Of a DNA stretch of 64,000 bases, positions 53,347 through 61,859 are shown one piece after another. A program made the position numbers and the translations under genes. Under the pieces are notes generated by a model. That model ran no database searches, was not told the DNA's origin, and worked only from the letters and a program-made list of their open reading frames with translations. How positions within the stretch are numbered: the stretch's first letter is position 1; each line of letters starts with the position of its first letter. The DNA is from Mucilaginibacter terrenus (GTDB lineage Bacteria > Bacteroidota > Bacteroidia > Sphingobacteriales > Sphingobacteriaceae), in the NCBI RefSeq assembly GCF_003432065.1, contig NZ_QWDE01000001.1:62001-126000 (forward strand), given 5' to 3'.

Positions 53347-54738
53347 ATGCAAAATTTTAAAACACCTGTGCTGGTGTTGCTCTGTCTCTGCCTTGCCCTA
53401 AAAGGCTTTGGCCAGCAATATCTGCAGCCGATTAAGCTAGTCGAACTGCTTAACCGGGTTAATTCAAGCGCACCCACGCTATTGGCAGATTCTGCCGCCA
53501 TTGGAATAAAACAATCGCAAGCTGCCGAAACTCGCAATAATTGGCTTCCTAATTTAAAACTTAACTACCAGGCCGATATCGGCACTAACAATAATACGGC
53601 CGGACCTTACTTTGGCTTTGGCATTGTGCCAAGTAACTCGCGCGGCGTTAGGACCGAAAGCAATACCAATGCGGTATTGACGAACTTAGGAATTGCTGCG
53701 CTCGATTGGGAGATATACAACTTTGGGGCTTACAACGCTCAAAATAAGGTGGCCGAATCAGATGTCTCCGTCGAACAAAGCCAGTTTCAGCAATCAAAAT
53801 ACCGCTTGCAGGCCTATACAATAGGTAACTATCTGCAACTACTCCGCTTGCAGGACTATTTGAACATACAAGCGCGCAATATTGAACGGAATCAACAAAT
53901 TCGCCGTTCTATACAGTCCCTTGCAAAAAGTGGAATAAGGCCGGGCGTAGACACTAGTATCGCTGAAGCGGAATTATCAAAGGCAAGGTTAACTTATCTC
54001 GAACTGAATAACCAGCTCAAACAAACTCAATTGCAGTTAGCTGCACTTAGCGGACTATCATATCAAGCTATGGTGCCGGACACCTTGATTGAAACACGCC
54101 TTATTTTGCAAGAAAACATTCCTGACATCCTTGTTGCAGATACCGCTAATCACCCGATCATTAATTATTATCAGTCAGTTGTACAAAATAGCCGAGAAAG
54201 AGAAAGCTTGGTAAAAAAACAATACAATCCTAAGATTTTGTTAGAAGCTGCAGCCTGGGGACGTGGTGCTAGTATTGATGGCAATGATCGATACAACAGC
54301 TTATCTAACGGTTGGGGCTTTGATCGTAGCAATTACCTGGTAGGTGTTGGAATATCTTATAATCTTTTCGATATGCGCCGGAAACAACTGAAGTTGCGCA
54401 CGCAGAAATCTGCTACTGACTACGCGTTACGCAGGTTGGACGAACAAAAAAATCTGCTGACTTTAAGCGTTAATCAGGCTGATGTAGAATTAAACACCGC
54501 AAAACAGCGCCTTACTGAGATACCCAATCAGTTGAAAGCTGCTAATGCAGGCTATCGTCAGAAGCTGTCCCTTTATAAAAGCGGCTTAACGGATATTATA
54601 GAATTAAACGCGGCCCTTAATATACTGTACCGGGCTGAAACTGATTACGCGCAAGCCCGCTTCGCGTACATAAGTGCTCTATTTCAAAAGGCGGTTACCG
54701 CAAATAACCTGAGTTCTGTTTTAAACCTTTTAAATTAA
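53347..54738 (+). CDS. TolC-family outer-membrane efflux protein
   Basis: This 463-residue protein has a signal peptide (PVLVLLCLCLALKGFGQQ) and the duplicated TolC-type coiled-coil layout: LVELLNRVNSSAPTLLADSAAIGIKQSQAAETRNNWLPNLKLNYQ, IAALDWEIYNFGAYNAQNKVAESDVSVEQSQFQ, and the second half with RKQLKLRTQKSATDYALRRLDEQ and GLTDIIELNAALNILYRAETDYAQARFAYISALF. It forms the outer-membrane exit duct of the RND pump downstream. The start at 53347 gives the clean signal peptide, and the RND gene starts 6 bases after the stop. Confidence 0.92.
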   Translation: MQNFKTPVLVLLCLCLALKGFGQQYLQPIKLVELLNRVNSSAPTLLADSAAIGIKQSQAAETRNNWLPNLKLNYQADIGTNNNTAGPYFGFGIVPSNSRGVRTESNTNAVLTNLGIAALDWEIYNFGAYNAQNKVAESDVSVEQSQFQQSKYRLQAYTIGNYLQLLRLQDYLNIQARNIERNQQIRRSIQSLAKSGIRPGVDTSIAEAELSKARLTYLELNNQLKQTQLQLAALSGLSYQAMVPDTLIETRLILQENIPDILVADTANHPIINYYQSVVQNSRERESLVKKQYNPKILLEAAAWGRGASIDGNDRYNSLSNGWGFDRSNYLVGVGISYNLFDMRRKQLKLRTQKSATDYALRRLDEQKNLLTLSVNQADVELNTAKQRLTEIPNQLKAANAGYRQKLSLYKSGLTDIIELNAALNILYRAETDYAQARFAYISALFQKAVTANNLSSVLNLLN

Positions 54739-54744
54739 ACTAAT

Positions 54745-57700
54745 ATGTCAATGGTTACAACAGCACTAAAACGGCCAATCACCGTAGTAGTTATTACCTT
54801 AAGTTTGATGATTTTTGCCGTGCTTAGTGCGCTCAATATTCCTATAGATATCTTTCCGCAGCTTAACCTTCCTACTATTTATGTTATCGAATCTTACGGC
54901 GGTATGTCTCCCCAGCAAATGGAGGGTTTTTTTAGCACCCGTTTACAAGATCAATTTCTTTACGTAAATGGCATCAAAAATATCACCACAAAAAATATTC
55001 AAGGGCTTACCATGCTTAAGATTAGCTTTTACGAAAGCACTAACATGGCCGAAGCCCAGGCGCAGGTGGCTTTACAGGTAAACCGCGCCATGAAGTTTTT
55101 TCCGCCGGGTGCGTTGCCACCGCAGGTCATCCGTTATGATGCGTCGTCTCTCCCGGTCGGACAATTGGTATTGTCCGCTCCTGGCCGTAGCTTAAAAGAA
55201 ATTTATGATATGGCCGCCACCCGCATCCGGCCTATGTTTGCCTCGGTTCCGGGTTTGTCAGCACCACCACCGTTTGGTGCAAATTCCCGCTCTATCACCG
55301 TAAGTGTTGACCCGGCTAAGATGCGCAGTTATGAACTGACACCCGATGAGGTTGTGCAAGCGTTAGCAAAATTTAATGCTATGTCACCTTCGGGTAACTT
55401 AAGGATTGACAATACCATGTTTACCACCACCATTAATTCGCTAGTAAAAAAGTCTGAAGAGTTTGGTGACATTCCAATTAAAACAAAAAACGGTGTTTCT
55501 GTACTTGTAAAAGATGTTGCCCGTGTAGCCGACGCATCCGACATTACAGTAGATTACGCGCTCATCAATGGCAAACGATCTGTTTACATTCCTATCGTTA
55601 AAACTGCCGATGCGTCTACTTGGTCGGTAGTACAAGGGCTCAAAAGTAAGCTTCCCGAAATGCAAAGTTTGTTGCCCGATGACATTAAGGTATCGTATGA
55701 GTTTGACCAATCTATTTTTGTGATCAATGCTGTTAAAAGCTTAATGACCGAAGGTGGACTGGGTGCCTTGCTAACCGGTTTGATGGTATTGTTATTTCTA
55801 CGCGATTGGCGAAGTAGCTTAATTGTCGTTGTTACTATTCCTGTTTCTATCTTACTAGGTGTAATGTTATTAGGAGCTTTTGGACAAACTATTAATATCA
55901 TGACTTTGAGCGGCCTTGCGTTGGCAATTGGCATCCTTGTTGATCAGGCGACTGTAACGATAGAAAACATTCACCAGCACTTGGAAATGGGAAAGTCGAA
56001 ACGCTTGGCTATCTATGATGCCTGCGAAGAGATTTCGTTCCCGCTTTTGTTAATCTTGCTTTGCATCCTGGCTGTGTTTGCCCCCTCTTTCCTAATGACT
56101 GGGGTACCCAAAGCAATGTTCCTTCCTTTATCAATGTCCATTGGTTTAACCATGATCGTATCCTACATATTGGCGCAAACACTTGTGCCCATCATGAGCA
56201 ACTGGCTGATCAAAGCCGAGCAATATCAGCATTATCATCATGGAGAACTGCATGCTCACGCTGGCGAAGCGTTGGATTGGCAAGAAGAAGATCAGATAAA
56301 CGATCATTTGAAGAATGAGCAGGAAGATCCGGGGAAAAACGATTTTTTCGAACGAGTAAAGTTGCGTTTCATGGACATTATCACGCGGTGGATGCCTAGT
56401 AAGAAATGGATAGTACCGGTATATTTAGTAGTAGTTGTTTTGCTGGCGGGTATTGGTTTCGCGGTTATCGGAAAAGACATGATGCCAAAGCTGAACAACG
56501 GTCAATTTCTAATCCGTATTAAAGCCCCGGATGGAACACGCCTGGAACGTACAGAAGACAAATTCAAACAGGTGCTAAACATCATTGATAAAACAGTTGA
56601 TCATCATGTAGAAATTAGCTCGGGTTATGTAGGTATAATTCCAAGTAGTTACGGCAGCAGTAATCTCTACATTTTTAATACAGGCACTCATGAGGCTGTA
56701 TTACAAGTAAAGCTTGATGAAAGCTATAAGGTGAACATGGACGAGCTAAAAGATGCATTGCGTAAAAACATAGGTGAGAAAATGCCTGACCTGCGTATAA
56801 CCTTCGAGCCGATTGATATGACTGAAAAGATCATGAGTCAGGGTGCTGCCACACCAATCGAAATCCGGGTAGCAGGTAAGGACATGGAACAGATTGAGGC
56901 ATATGCCAATAAAACGGTAGTCAAATTAAAGCAGATATCATACCTCAGAGACGTGCAGATTGTACAGCCATTGAAAATACCTGTAATTGCAATTACGCTT
57001 GACCGCCAAAAAGTTTCGCAATTTGGCCTGAACGTTACAGACATTGCCCGCTCAGTAACTGCAAGCACATCGTCCAGTCGCTTCACTGAAAAGAACCAAT
57101 GGCTGGATGAAGACAAACAATATACCTACCAGGTACAAGTGCAAATTCCGGAGTATACGATGAATACTATGGACGAACTAAAGGAAATACCCTTGCTGAA
57201 GGGACAAAGCACCCCGACATTAGCCGACGTAGCAAATTTTAAAATGACCTACGCACCTGGTGAATATGACCGTGCAGGTCCGCGGCGTTTTCTTACTGTA
57301 AGCGCTAACATCAACAAAATGGATTTGGGAACCGCAACTGCCGACGTGCAACAAGCGCTCGAATCAATAGGTAAGCCGCCAAAAGGCTTACTACCCGAGC
57401 TAAAAGGCATGACCAGCTTACTTACCGAAACAATGAGCAGTTTACAAAGCGGTTTAGGTTTCGCAGTATTAGTGATCTTTTTATTGCTGGCTGCTAATTA
57501 CCAGTCCTTTAAACTTTCCTTTACGGTACTTTCCACAGTACCAGCAGTAATCCTGGGATCGCTAACGGCACTTTTACTTACCGGCTCTACGCTTAATTTG
57601 CAATCTTACATGGGGATGATCATGTCTACGGGTGTATCGGTAGCAAACGCTATCCTTATAGTCACCAACGGAGAAAAACTGAGGATAGAGTTTAAAGATG

Positions 57701-57984
57701 CTACTCGCGCGTCAATTACCAGCGCCGCTATCCGCTTGCGACCCATCCTGATGACAAGTTTGGCTATGATGGCAGGAATGATCCCTATGGCCTCTGGCTT
57801 AGGCGAAGCTGGCGAACAAACCGCACCTTTAGGCCGTGCCGTGATCGGCGGCCTACTGGCGTCAACTTTAGCTGCTTTATTCATCTTGCCATTGGTATTT
57901 GCCTGGGTACAGGATAAAACTTCTTATGAATCACCATCATTAATGCCTAAAGAAAACATGGCTATCGAAACTTCAACATTGTAA
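54745..57984 (+). CDS. RND (HAE1/AcrB-type) efflux transporter with a His-rich loop
   Basis: This 1079-residue inner-membrane pump has the AcrB layout: helix 1 (TVVVITLSLMIFAVLSALNIPIDIFPQLNLPTIYV), two periplasmic porter domains and helices 2-12. Helix 4 reads GILVDQATVTIENIH, so the proton-relay Asp equivalent to AcrB Asp407 is Asp400 but the second position (Asp408 in AcrB) is Gln401. In the cytoplasmic loop after helix 6 lies QYQHYHHGELHAHAG (residues 493-507, five His in ten positions) and an acidic stretch (DWQEEDQINDHLKNEQED). It is flanked by TolC-like and adaptor genes. Drug, metal or small-molecule export is inferred. Confidence 0.92.
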   Translation: MSMVTTALKRPITVVVITLSLMIFAVLSALNIPIDIFPQLNLPTIYVIESYGGMSPQQMEGFFSTRLQDQFLYVNGIKNITTKNIQGLTMLKISFYESTNMAEAQAQVALQVNRAMKFFPPGALPPQVIRYDASSLPVGQLVLSAPGRSLKEIYDMAATRIRPMFASVPGLSAPPPFGANSRSITVSVDPAKMRSYELTPDEVVQALAKFNAMSPSGNLRIDNTMFTTTINSLVKKSEEFGDIPIKTKNGVSVLVKDVARVADASDITVDYALINGKRSVYIPIVKTADASTWSVVQGLKSKLPEMQSLLPDDIKVSYEFDQSIFVINAVKSLMTEGGLGALLTGLMVLLFLRDWRSSLIVVVTIPVSILLGVMLLGAFGQTINIMTLSGLALAIGILVDQATVTIENIHQHLEMGKSKRLAIYDACEEISFPLLLILLCILAVFAPSFLMTGVPKAMFLPLSMSIGLTMIVSYILAQTLVPIMSNWLIKAEQYQHYHHGELHAHAGEALDWQEEDQINDHLKNEQEDPGKNDFFERVKLRFMDIITRWMPSKKWIVPVYLVVVVLLAGIGFAVIGKDMMPKLNNGQFLIRIKAPDGTRLERTEDKFKQVLNIIDKTVDHHVEISSGYVGIIPSSYGSSNLYIFNTGTHEAVLQVKLDESYKVNMDELKDALRKNIGEKMPDLRITFEPIDMTEKIMSQGAATPIEIRVAGKDMEQIEAYANKTVVKLKQISYLRDVQIVQPLKIPVIAITLDRQKVSQFGLNVTDIARSVTASTSSSRFTEKNQWLDEDKQYTYQVQVQIPEYTMNTMDELKEIPLLKGQSTPTLADVANFKMTYAPGEYDRAGPRRFLTVSANINKMDLGTATADVQQALESIGKPPKGLLPELKGMTSLLTETMSSLQSGLGFAVLVIFLLLAANYQSFKLSFTVLSTVPAVILGSLTALLLTGSTLNLQSYMGMIMSTGVSVANAILIVTNGEKLRIEFKDATRASITSAAIRLRPILMTSLAMMAGMIPMASGLGEAGEQTAPLGRAVIGGLLASTLAALFILPLVFAWVQDKTSYESPSLMPKENMAIETSTL

Positions 57985-57988
57985 GAAC

Positions 57989-59071
57989 ATGAAAACCAAA
58001 TTAATCATCATAACGTTTGCACCACTACTTTTCGCAGCCTGCTCAGGTAATCAAAAGCCGGTAGATCTAACCGAACAGAAAATCACAAGTAACAAAAAGT
58101 ATGAGATCGGAACTATAACCCAAAAGGCACTATCCAGCTATGCGCGATTACCAGGCCAGTTGAATCCGTTTAATGAGGTGAATTTATTTCCAAAGGTTAA
58201 CGGTTTCGTCAAAACGGTGTTGGTTGATCGTGGTACGCAGGTACGCAAAGGTCAGCTACTGTTAACGCTGGAAGCACCGGAGATGCAATCACAATTGCAG
58301 GCTGCTAACTCCCGCTATTTACAGGCACAGGAAACGGCTAATGCCAGTAAGGAAAAGTATAGCAGGTTAAAGCAAGCCGCTGCTGAACCCGGTTCTGTTT
58401 CTCCTTTGGAACTTGATAATGCGTTATCGCGTATGAAATCGGATTTGGCTATTGCTAATTCTGAAAAAGCTAATATGGGATCGGTGGAAACTATGCAAGG
58501 CTATTTGCAAATATATGCTCCTTTTAACGGCACAATCGTGCAACGCAATGTTTCCCCCGGTGCGCTGGTCGCGCCAGGTAAGGCAACTGACCAACCCATG
58601 CTGGTATTACAGGACACCCGAAAACTACGGCTTGAAGTGGCAATTCCAGAAGATTATGTAGACAAGTTAGACTTAAGACGGTTGGTTACTTTTACTTTTA
58701 ACGCTATGCCAGGTATTGCACATACTGCTAAGATCAGTCGTACGGCTAATGCACTAGGAAATATGCATTCAGAAGCCATTGAGATTGATGTTGTAAATAA
58801 TGATGGTCAGCTAAAGCCAGGCATGTATGCTGAAGTAAAAATACCCCTGCGTTCAGGAGCTCAGTCACTATTGGTTCCTAATTCCGCCATCGTTCGATCT
58901 ACGGAAAGAAAATATGTGATTGTCGCCAAAAACGGCCACGCAGTTTTAACAGACATAAAGGAGGGTCTCGCCGGGAAGGATTCTACGGAAGTATTTGGCA
59001 ATTTAAAAGCCGCTGACCAAATTGTTTTGAACGCAGGTGATGATTTGAAAAACGGTGACAATCTAAAGTAG
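57989..59071 (+). CDS. RND periplasmic adaptor (membrane-fusion) lipoprotein
   Basis: This 360-residue lipoprotein (signal IIITFAPLLFAAC) is the membrane-fusion subunit linking the RND pump to the TolC duct. It shows LPGQLNPFNEVNLFPKVNGFVKTVLVDRGTQVRKGQLLLTLEAPE (first half of the lipoyl domain), an alpha-hairpin (QLQAANSRYLQAQETANASKEKYSRL), then APFNGTIVQRNVSPGALVAPG (second lipoyl half) and a beta barrel. It starts 4 bases after the RND stop, completing the operon. Confidence 0.93.
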   Translation: MKTKLIIITFAPLLFAACSGNQKPVDLTEQKITSNKKYEIGTITQKALSSYARLPGQLNPFNEVNLFPKVNGFVKTVLVDRGTQVRKGQLLLTLEAPEMQSQLQAANSRYLQAQETANASKEKYSRLKQAAAEPGSVSPLELDNALSRMKSDLAIANSEKANMGSVETMQGYLQIYAPFNGTIVQRNVSPGALVAPGKATDQPMLVLQDTRKLRLEVAIPEDYVDKLDLRRLVTFTFNAMPGIAHTAKISRTANALGNMHSEAIEIDVVNNDGQLKPGMYAEVKIPLRSGAQSLLVPNSAIVRSTERKYVIVAKNGHAVLTDIKEGLAGKDSTEVFGNLKAADQIVLNAGDDLKNGDNLK

Positions 59072-59216
59072 AAAGGCGATTAATAGGCGAGTTTTCAACC
59101 TTCGCAATTACGCTTCACAACATTCACGAAGCCTGATCAACTAGGTGGCAGAGGCTTGCGGCTTGCTGTTATGCCTGCTGATCCGCCAGCGGCTGCTGAG
59201 CGGAAAAGGCCGAGGT

Positions 59217-59254
59217 AGTGCTGCAAAGCTGCTGTATTCCGGCTTTGCAGCACT
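59217..59254. repeat. Perfect 13-bp inverted repeat in the GC-rich patch
   Basis: AGTGCTGCAAAGC (59217-59229) and its exact complement (59242-59254) flank a 12-base spacer. There is no T-run, so it is not a terminator. Confidence 0.6.
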
Positions 59255-59321
59255 CGAGAGGGCGGTGATCAGATCAGAGATGGAGTTTGTGCCCGCCTGA
59301 ACCGGGCCTGAGCTGCTATGT

Positions 59322-59340
59322 ATACTACATAGCTTCAATT
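59322..59340. repeat. Short palindrome near the GC-rich patch end
   Basis: GCTATGTA and TACATAGC form a perfect 8-bp inverted repeat with a 3-base centre (TAC), about 70 bases after the larger hairpin. Position given to within a few bases. Confidence 0.4.
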
Positions 59341-59374
59341 TCTCTACATTTTAGATGGGTCCTAAAATAAAAAT

Positions 59375-59406
59375 GCCTTAAATGATGCATTTAAGGCGTT
59401 TTTTTT
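59375..59406 (+). terminator. Intrinsic terminator in the gene-free stretch
   Basis: GCCTTAAATG (59375-59384) and its complement (59388-59397) close a 3-base loop and are followed by G and eight T. It lies about 300 bases after the adaptor gene stop, so it either ends a long 3' region of the efflux operon or a lost or unrecognised transcript in between. Confidence 0.8.
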
Positions 59407-59421
59407 GTTTAAGATATAATC

Positions 59422-59516
59422 TGCGGAGAGTTAGGGAACAGAATTAAGCAATCAAATCGCTATTAATCAACGCTTTATGTACTTTAAAATTAATCTAGGT
59501 CACCGAATAGGTCACC
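59422..59516. other. Candidate attachment-site scar
   Basis: TGCGGAGAGTTAGGGAACAG at 59422-59441 reads on the reverse strand as CCCTAACTCTCCGCA, like the acceptor and T-arm 3' end of a bacterial tRNA (Ser/Leu-type endings), but no complete tRNA is present. TAGGTCACC is tandemly repeated at 59496-59504 and 59508-59516. Integrases often use tRNA 3' ends as attachment sites. This is a pattern-level suggestion only. Confidence 0.3.
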
Positions 59517-60056
59517 TGAAAATGGTTCAATTATCGCTAATGCTTATTGGGTAAATTTCGCGAAAAATTATCAGAGATCAAACTTTTTTGTCTTGACAAT
59601 TGAGACGCAATAGATTTATATATGTATGCAAAATGTTTTTTAAGTACTCATTTAGCATCTTCGGCGAATAGTTTAATTTGAAAATCAGGATTTCCTATAT
59701 TTTCTAAATAATTCAATAATAATTCTTTTGCAGTTTTAATGACTTATTTTTTTCATTGTTAATGTTATTCTTGCTACAAAAGTGGCGTGCTCAATTAACC
59801 TTTGCTTTGATTTATGATAAGAAATAAGTTGATTATGTCAAGGTTTTTGAAGTAAAAAGGCTCATATATTTCTGCATGTACCCTAATGTAGACTGCCGGA
59901 GTTTGCAGGGGCAAGTGATAAGGCTCTATTTTTATAAAAGTTCTAAAAGCAGTAAGGGTGTTACGGCTTTTGATATACTCTTCTTTGTAGCCGGGATTAT
60001 TATAATCCCGAATGATCAGCGCCAAAAATCAAAATTTAATAACTAGCTATAATCAA

Positions 60057-61010
60057 ATGAAAAAAAGATCTACTAAACTTTATCTGTCACTTGTAACATT
60101 AATGGCTTGTCTTGCGCTATCATGTTCTAAGGAATCCGACAAGAATTACAACTACAAAAATGCCCCTACTTCTGTGGAATTACCCATTGCTGCGCACGCC
60201 GGCCCTGCAATGTTTGATAACGGAGGGTTTAAATATGCAGTATCCAAAAGTATAAGCTCTACTCCGCAGCCTTTAGCTACTACTGTTCTCTTGTCGGGCA
60301 CAAAACCCCTTAACAAAGATGTTACTGTTACTTTAAGCATAGATGCAGCAGCGTTAACCTCATTGAACGCTGAGCATCGCAAGCTTTACGTAGCTGATAG
60401 TTTAGCTGCAGTAAAAGATGGTAACGATTTGCCAAACTCATCAGACTTCAAATATGAGCTGTACGAGAGTCTGCCTGCTGATGCTTATAGTGCACCAACC
60501 TCAACGGTGGTGATACCAGCCAGGCAAACCACAGCAGACTATATTGTTAATATAAACACATCCAAACTTACACTTGGTGTTAAGTACATGCTACCTATAT
60601 CCATTACCGATGCTCAAGGGCAGCAGATAAACTATTACAAATCAGTGTACTACATAGTGGGGATAAAAAGTGCTTATGAGGGCGAAGCAAAAGCAACCGG
60701 AACGATAGAGTTTCCGGATCCATCTATAAACCGCTCTTGGACAAACCGGGACAAAACATTAACAACTGTAAATGGCAATATTATACGTGTTGAAGCAGCT
60801 GATTTGGGAGGTAGCAACTATTACATGTGGTTGATTGTTAATCCTGATAACTCCGTTACTGTAATTTCTGCGCCGGGTTCGGCAAATCCGTCCATACAAA
60901 CAAACGGAAGTTGCACGTATGACCCTGCAACTAAAACTTTTGATCTTCACTACAAGTATGTAGGAGGTACTGGCGACAGAATTATAACGGAAAAGATATT
61001 GCTAAATTAA
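60057..61010 (+). CDS. DUF1735/DUF4361 surface lipoprotein
   Basis: This 317-residue lipoprotein (signal LYLSLVTLMACLALSC) has a DUF1735-type N-terminal Ig-like domain (FKYAVSKSISSTPQPLATTVLLSGTKPLNKDVTVTLSID, AALTSLNAEHRKLY, VVIPARQTTADYIVNINTSKL, KYMLPISITDAQG) and a DUF4361-type C-terminal part (YEGEAKATGTIEFPD, NGSCTYDPATKTFDLHYKYVGG). Such proteins are surface glycan-binding partners of SusC/D systems. No SusC/D gene precedes it here; the nearest SusC is downstream after the sigma and FecR genes. I use the ATG at 60057; the longer frame is discarded. Confidence 0.88.
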   Translation: MKKRSTKLYLSLVTLMACLALSCSKESDKNYNYKNAPTSVELPIAAHAGPAMFDNGGFKYAVSKSISSTPQPLATTVLLSGTKPLNKDVTVTLSIDAAALTSLNAEHRKLYVADSLAAVKDGNDLPNSSDFKYELYESLPADAYSAPTSTVVIPARQTTADYIVNINTSKLTLGVKYMLPISITDAQGQQINYYKSVYYIVGIKSAYEGEAKATGTIEFPDPSINRSWTNRDKTLTTVNGNIIRVEAADLGGSNYYMWLIVNPDNSVTVISAPGSANPSIQTNGSCTYDPATKTFDLHYKYVGGTGDRIITEKILLN

Positions 61011-61020
61011 ATTTAAATTT

Positions 61021-61060
61021 TGCAAAAAGCCGCTTCATAATGATGAAGCGGCTTTTTGCA
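61021..61060 (+). terminator. Intrinsic terminator after the DUF1735 gene
   Basis: An 18-bp perfect stem (61021-61038 with 61043-61060) closes a 4-base loop. The A-run and T-run lie inside the stem, so it can act in both directions. Confidence 0.85.
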
Positions 61061-61175
61061 TTTATGTGATTTGATCTTCGCAATCCCACAAAATGTCTAA
61101 GTGACGGCTAATGCAACAAAAAGTATCTAATGTTAAAAAAATATTAATATTTTAGTGAAAACATTGCCATTCCTG

Positions 61176-61748
61176 ATGAAGTCTGATGTGAAGCTTACTG
61201 ATAGCGAGTTACTTGATCTGTTTGCAAACGGCAATGATAATGCTTTTGCAGATATATATAACAGGTACTGGAAAAGGCTTGTTGCACTAGCTTATAGCTA
61301 TACAAAGGAGAAGTTTGCTGCAGAAGAGATAGTACAGGAGGTTTTTGTTAGCTTGTGGAATAGAAGAGGGCATGTGAAAATAGAAACGCTTAATTCTTAT
61401 TTGGCAACCTCAATTAAGTTTGCCGTATTTAAAGGCATATACACTAAAAGCCGGCACGAGAAATTGCTTGAGAAAATGCCCGGTTCCCCGTCGGCAGATC
61501 TTCCGGAAGATTTATTACACGCAAAATTTTTGGAGGAGTATGTTAACGGCCTTGTGGAGCAACTACCAGAAAAGTGCCGTTTGGTTTATCAATACAGTCG
61601 CCAGAAAGGATTGTCGCCTCAGGAAATTGCAGATGAGATGAACATTGCTAAAAAAACAGTTGAAGCTCATTTGACAAAAGCACTCAAGGTCCTTCGTCTT
61701 AATCTTAAAGAGATGATGATCCTGATCATTTTGCTAAACCAGCACTAA
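61176..61748 (+). CDS. ECF-family RNA polymerase sigma factor
   Basis: This 190-residue sigma factor has region 2 (ALAYSYTKEKFAAEEIVQEVFVSLWNRR) and region 4 (LPEKCRLVYQYSRQKGLSPQEIADEMNIAKKTVEAHLTKALKVLR). It belongs to the Bacteroidota ECF group that works with a FecR-type anti-sigma factor and a TonB-dependent transducer, both downstream here. It should direct transcription of the transporter locus when the signal arrives. The longer frame begins with GTG at 61155; I prefer ATG 61176 (MKSDVKLTDSELL). Confidence 0.92.
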   Translation: MKSDVKLTDSELLDLFANGNDNAFADIYNRYWKRLVALAYSYTKEKFAAEEIVQEVFVSLWNRRGHVKIETLNSYLATSIKFAVFKGIYTKSRHEKLLEKMPGSPSADLPEDLLHAKFLEEYVNGLVEQLPEKCRLVYQYSRQKGLSPQEIADEMNIAKKTVEAHLTKALKVLRLNLKEMMILIILLNQH

Positions 61749-61859
61749 GGCAATACCTCATATTGCCTAATCCATAAAGTAGCTTTATTATTAAAAATAA
61801 ATGTCTCGCCACTAAGGGTAGGCGCGGGCTTATGGTACTTCATATTAATTGCCGTTAGA

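Larger units (their letters stand above)
59072..60056. other. Gene-free stretch with integration-scar features
   Basis: This 985-base region has no convincing gene. 59130-59310 is GC-rich and holds a perfect 13-bp hairpin; a GTG-opened frame of about 52 codons runs 59145-59303 but I recognise nothing in it. An intrinsic terminator follows at 59375, then a tRNA-3'-end-like word at 59422 and tandem 9-mers at 59496. From about 59560 the DNA is very AT-rich (one sampled 60-base line, 59701-59760, is 17% G+C). Confidence 0.5.

Noticed and set aside
59145-59303. GTG-opened frame of about 52 codons in the GC-rich patch
   Set aside because: No recognisable product, a stop codon directly upstream, and GC-rich DNA keeps frames open by chance.
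59795-60025. Reverse-strand open frame of 76 codons in the AT-rich stretch before the DUF1735 gene
   Set aside because: It begins with TTG rather than ATG, has no recognised family or promoter, and overlaps the leader of the DUF1735 gene.
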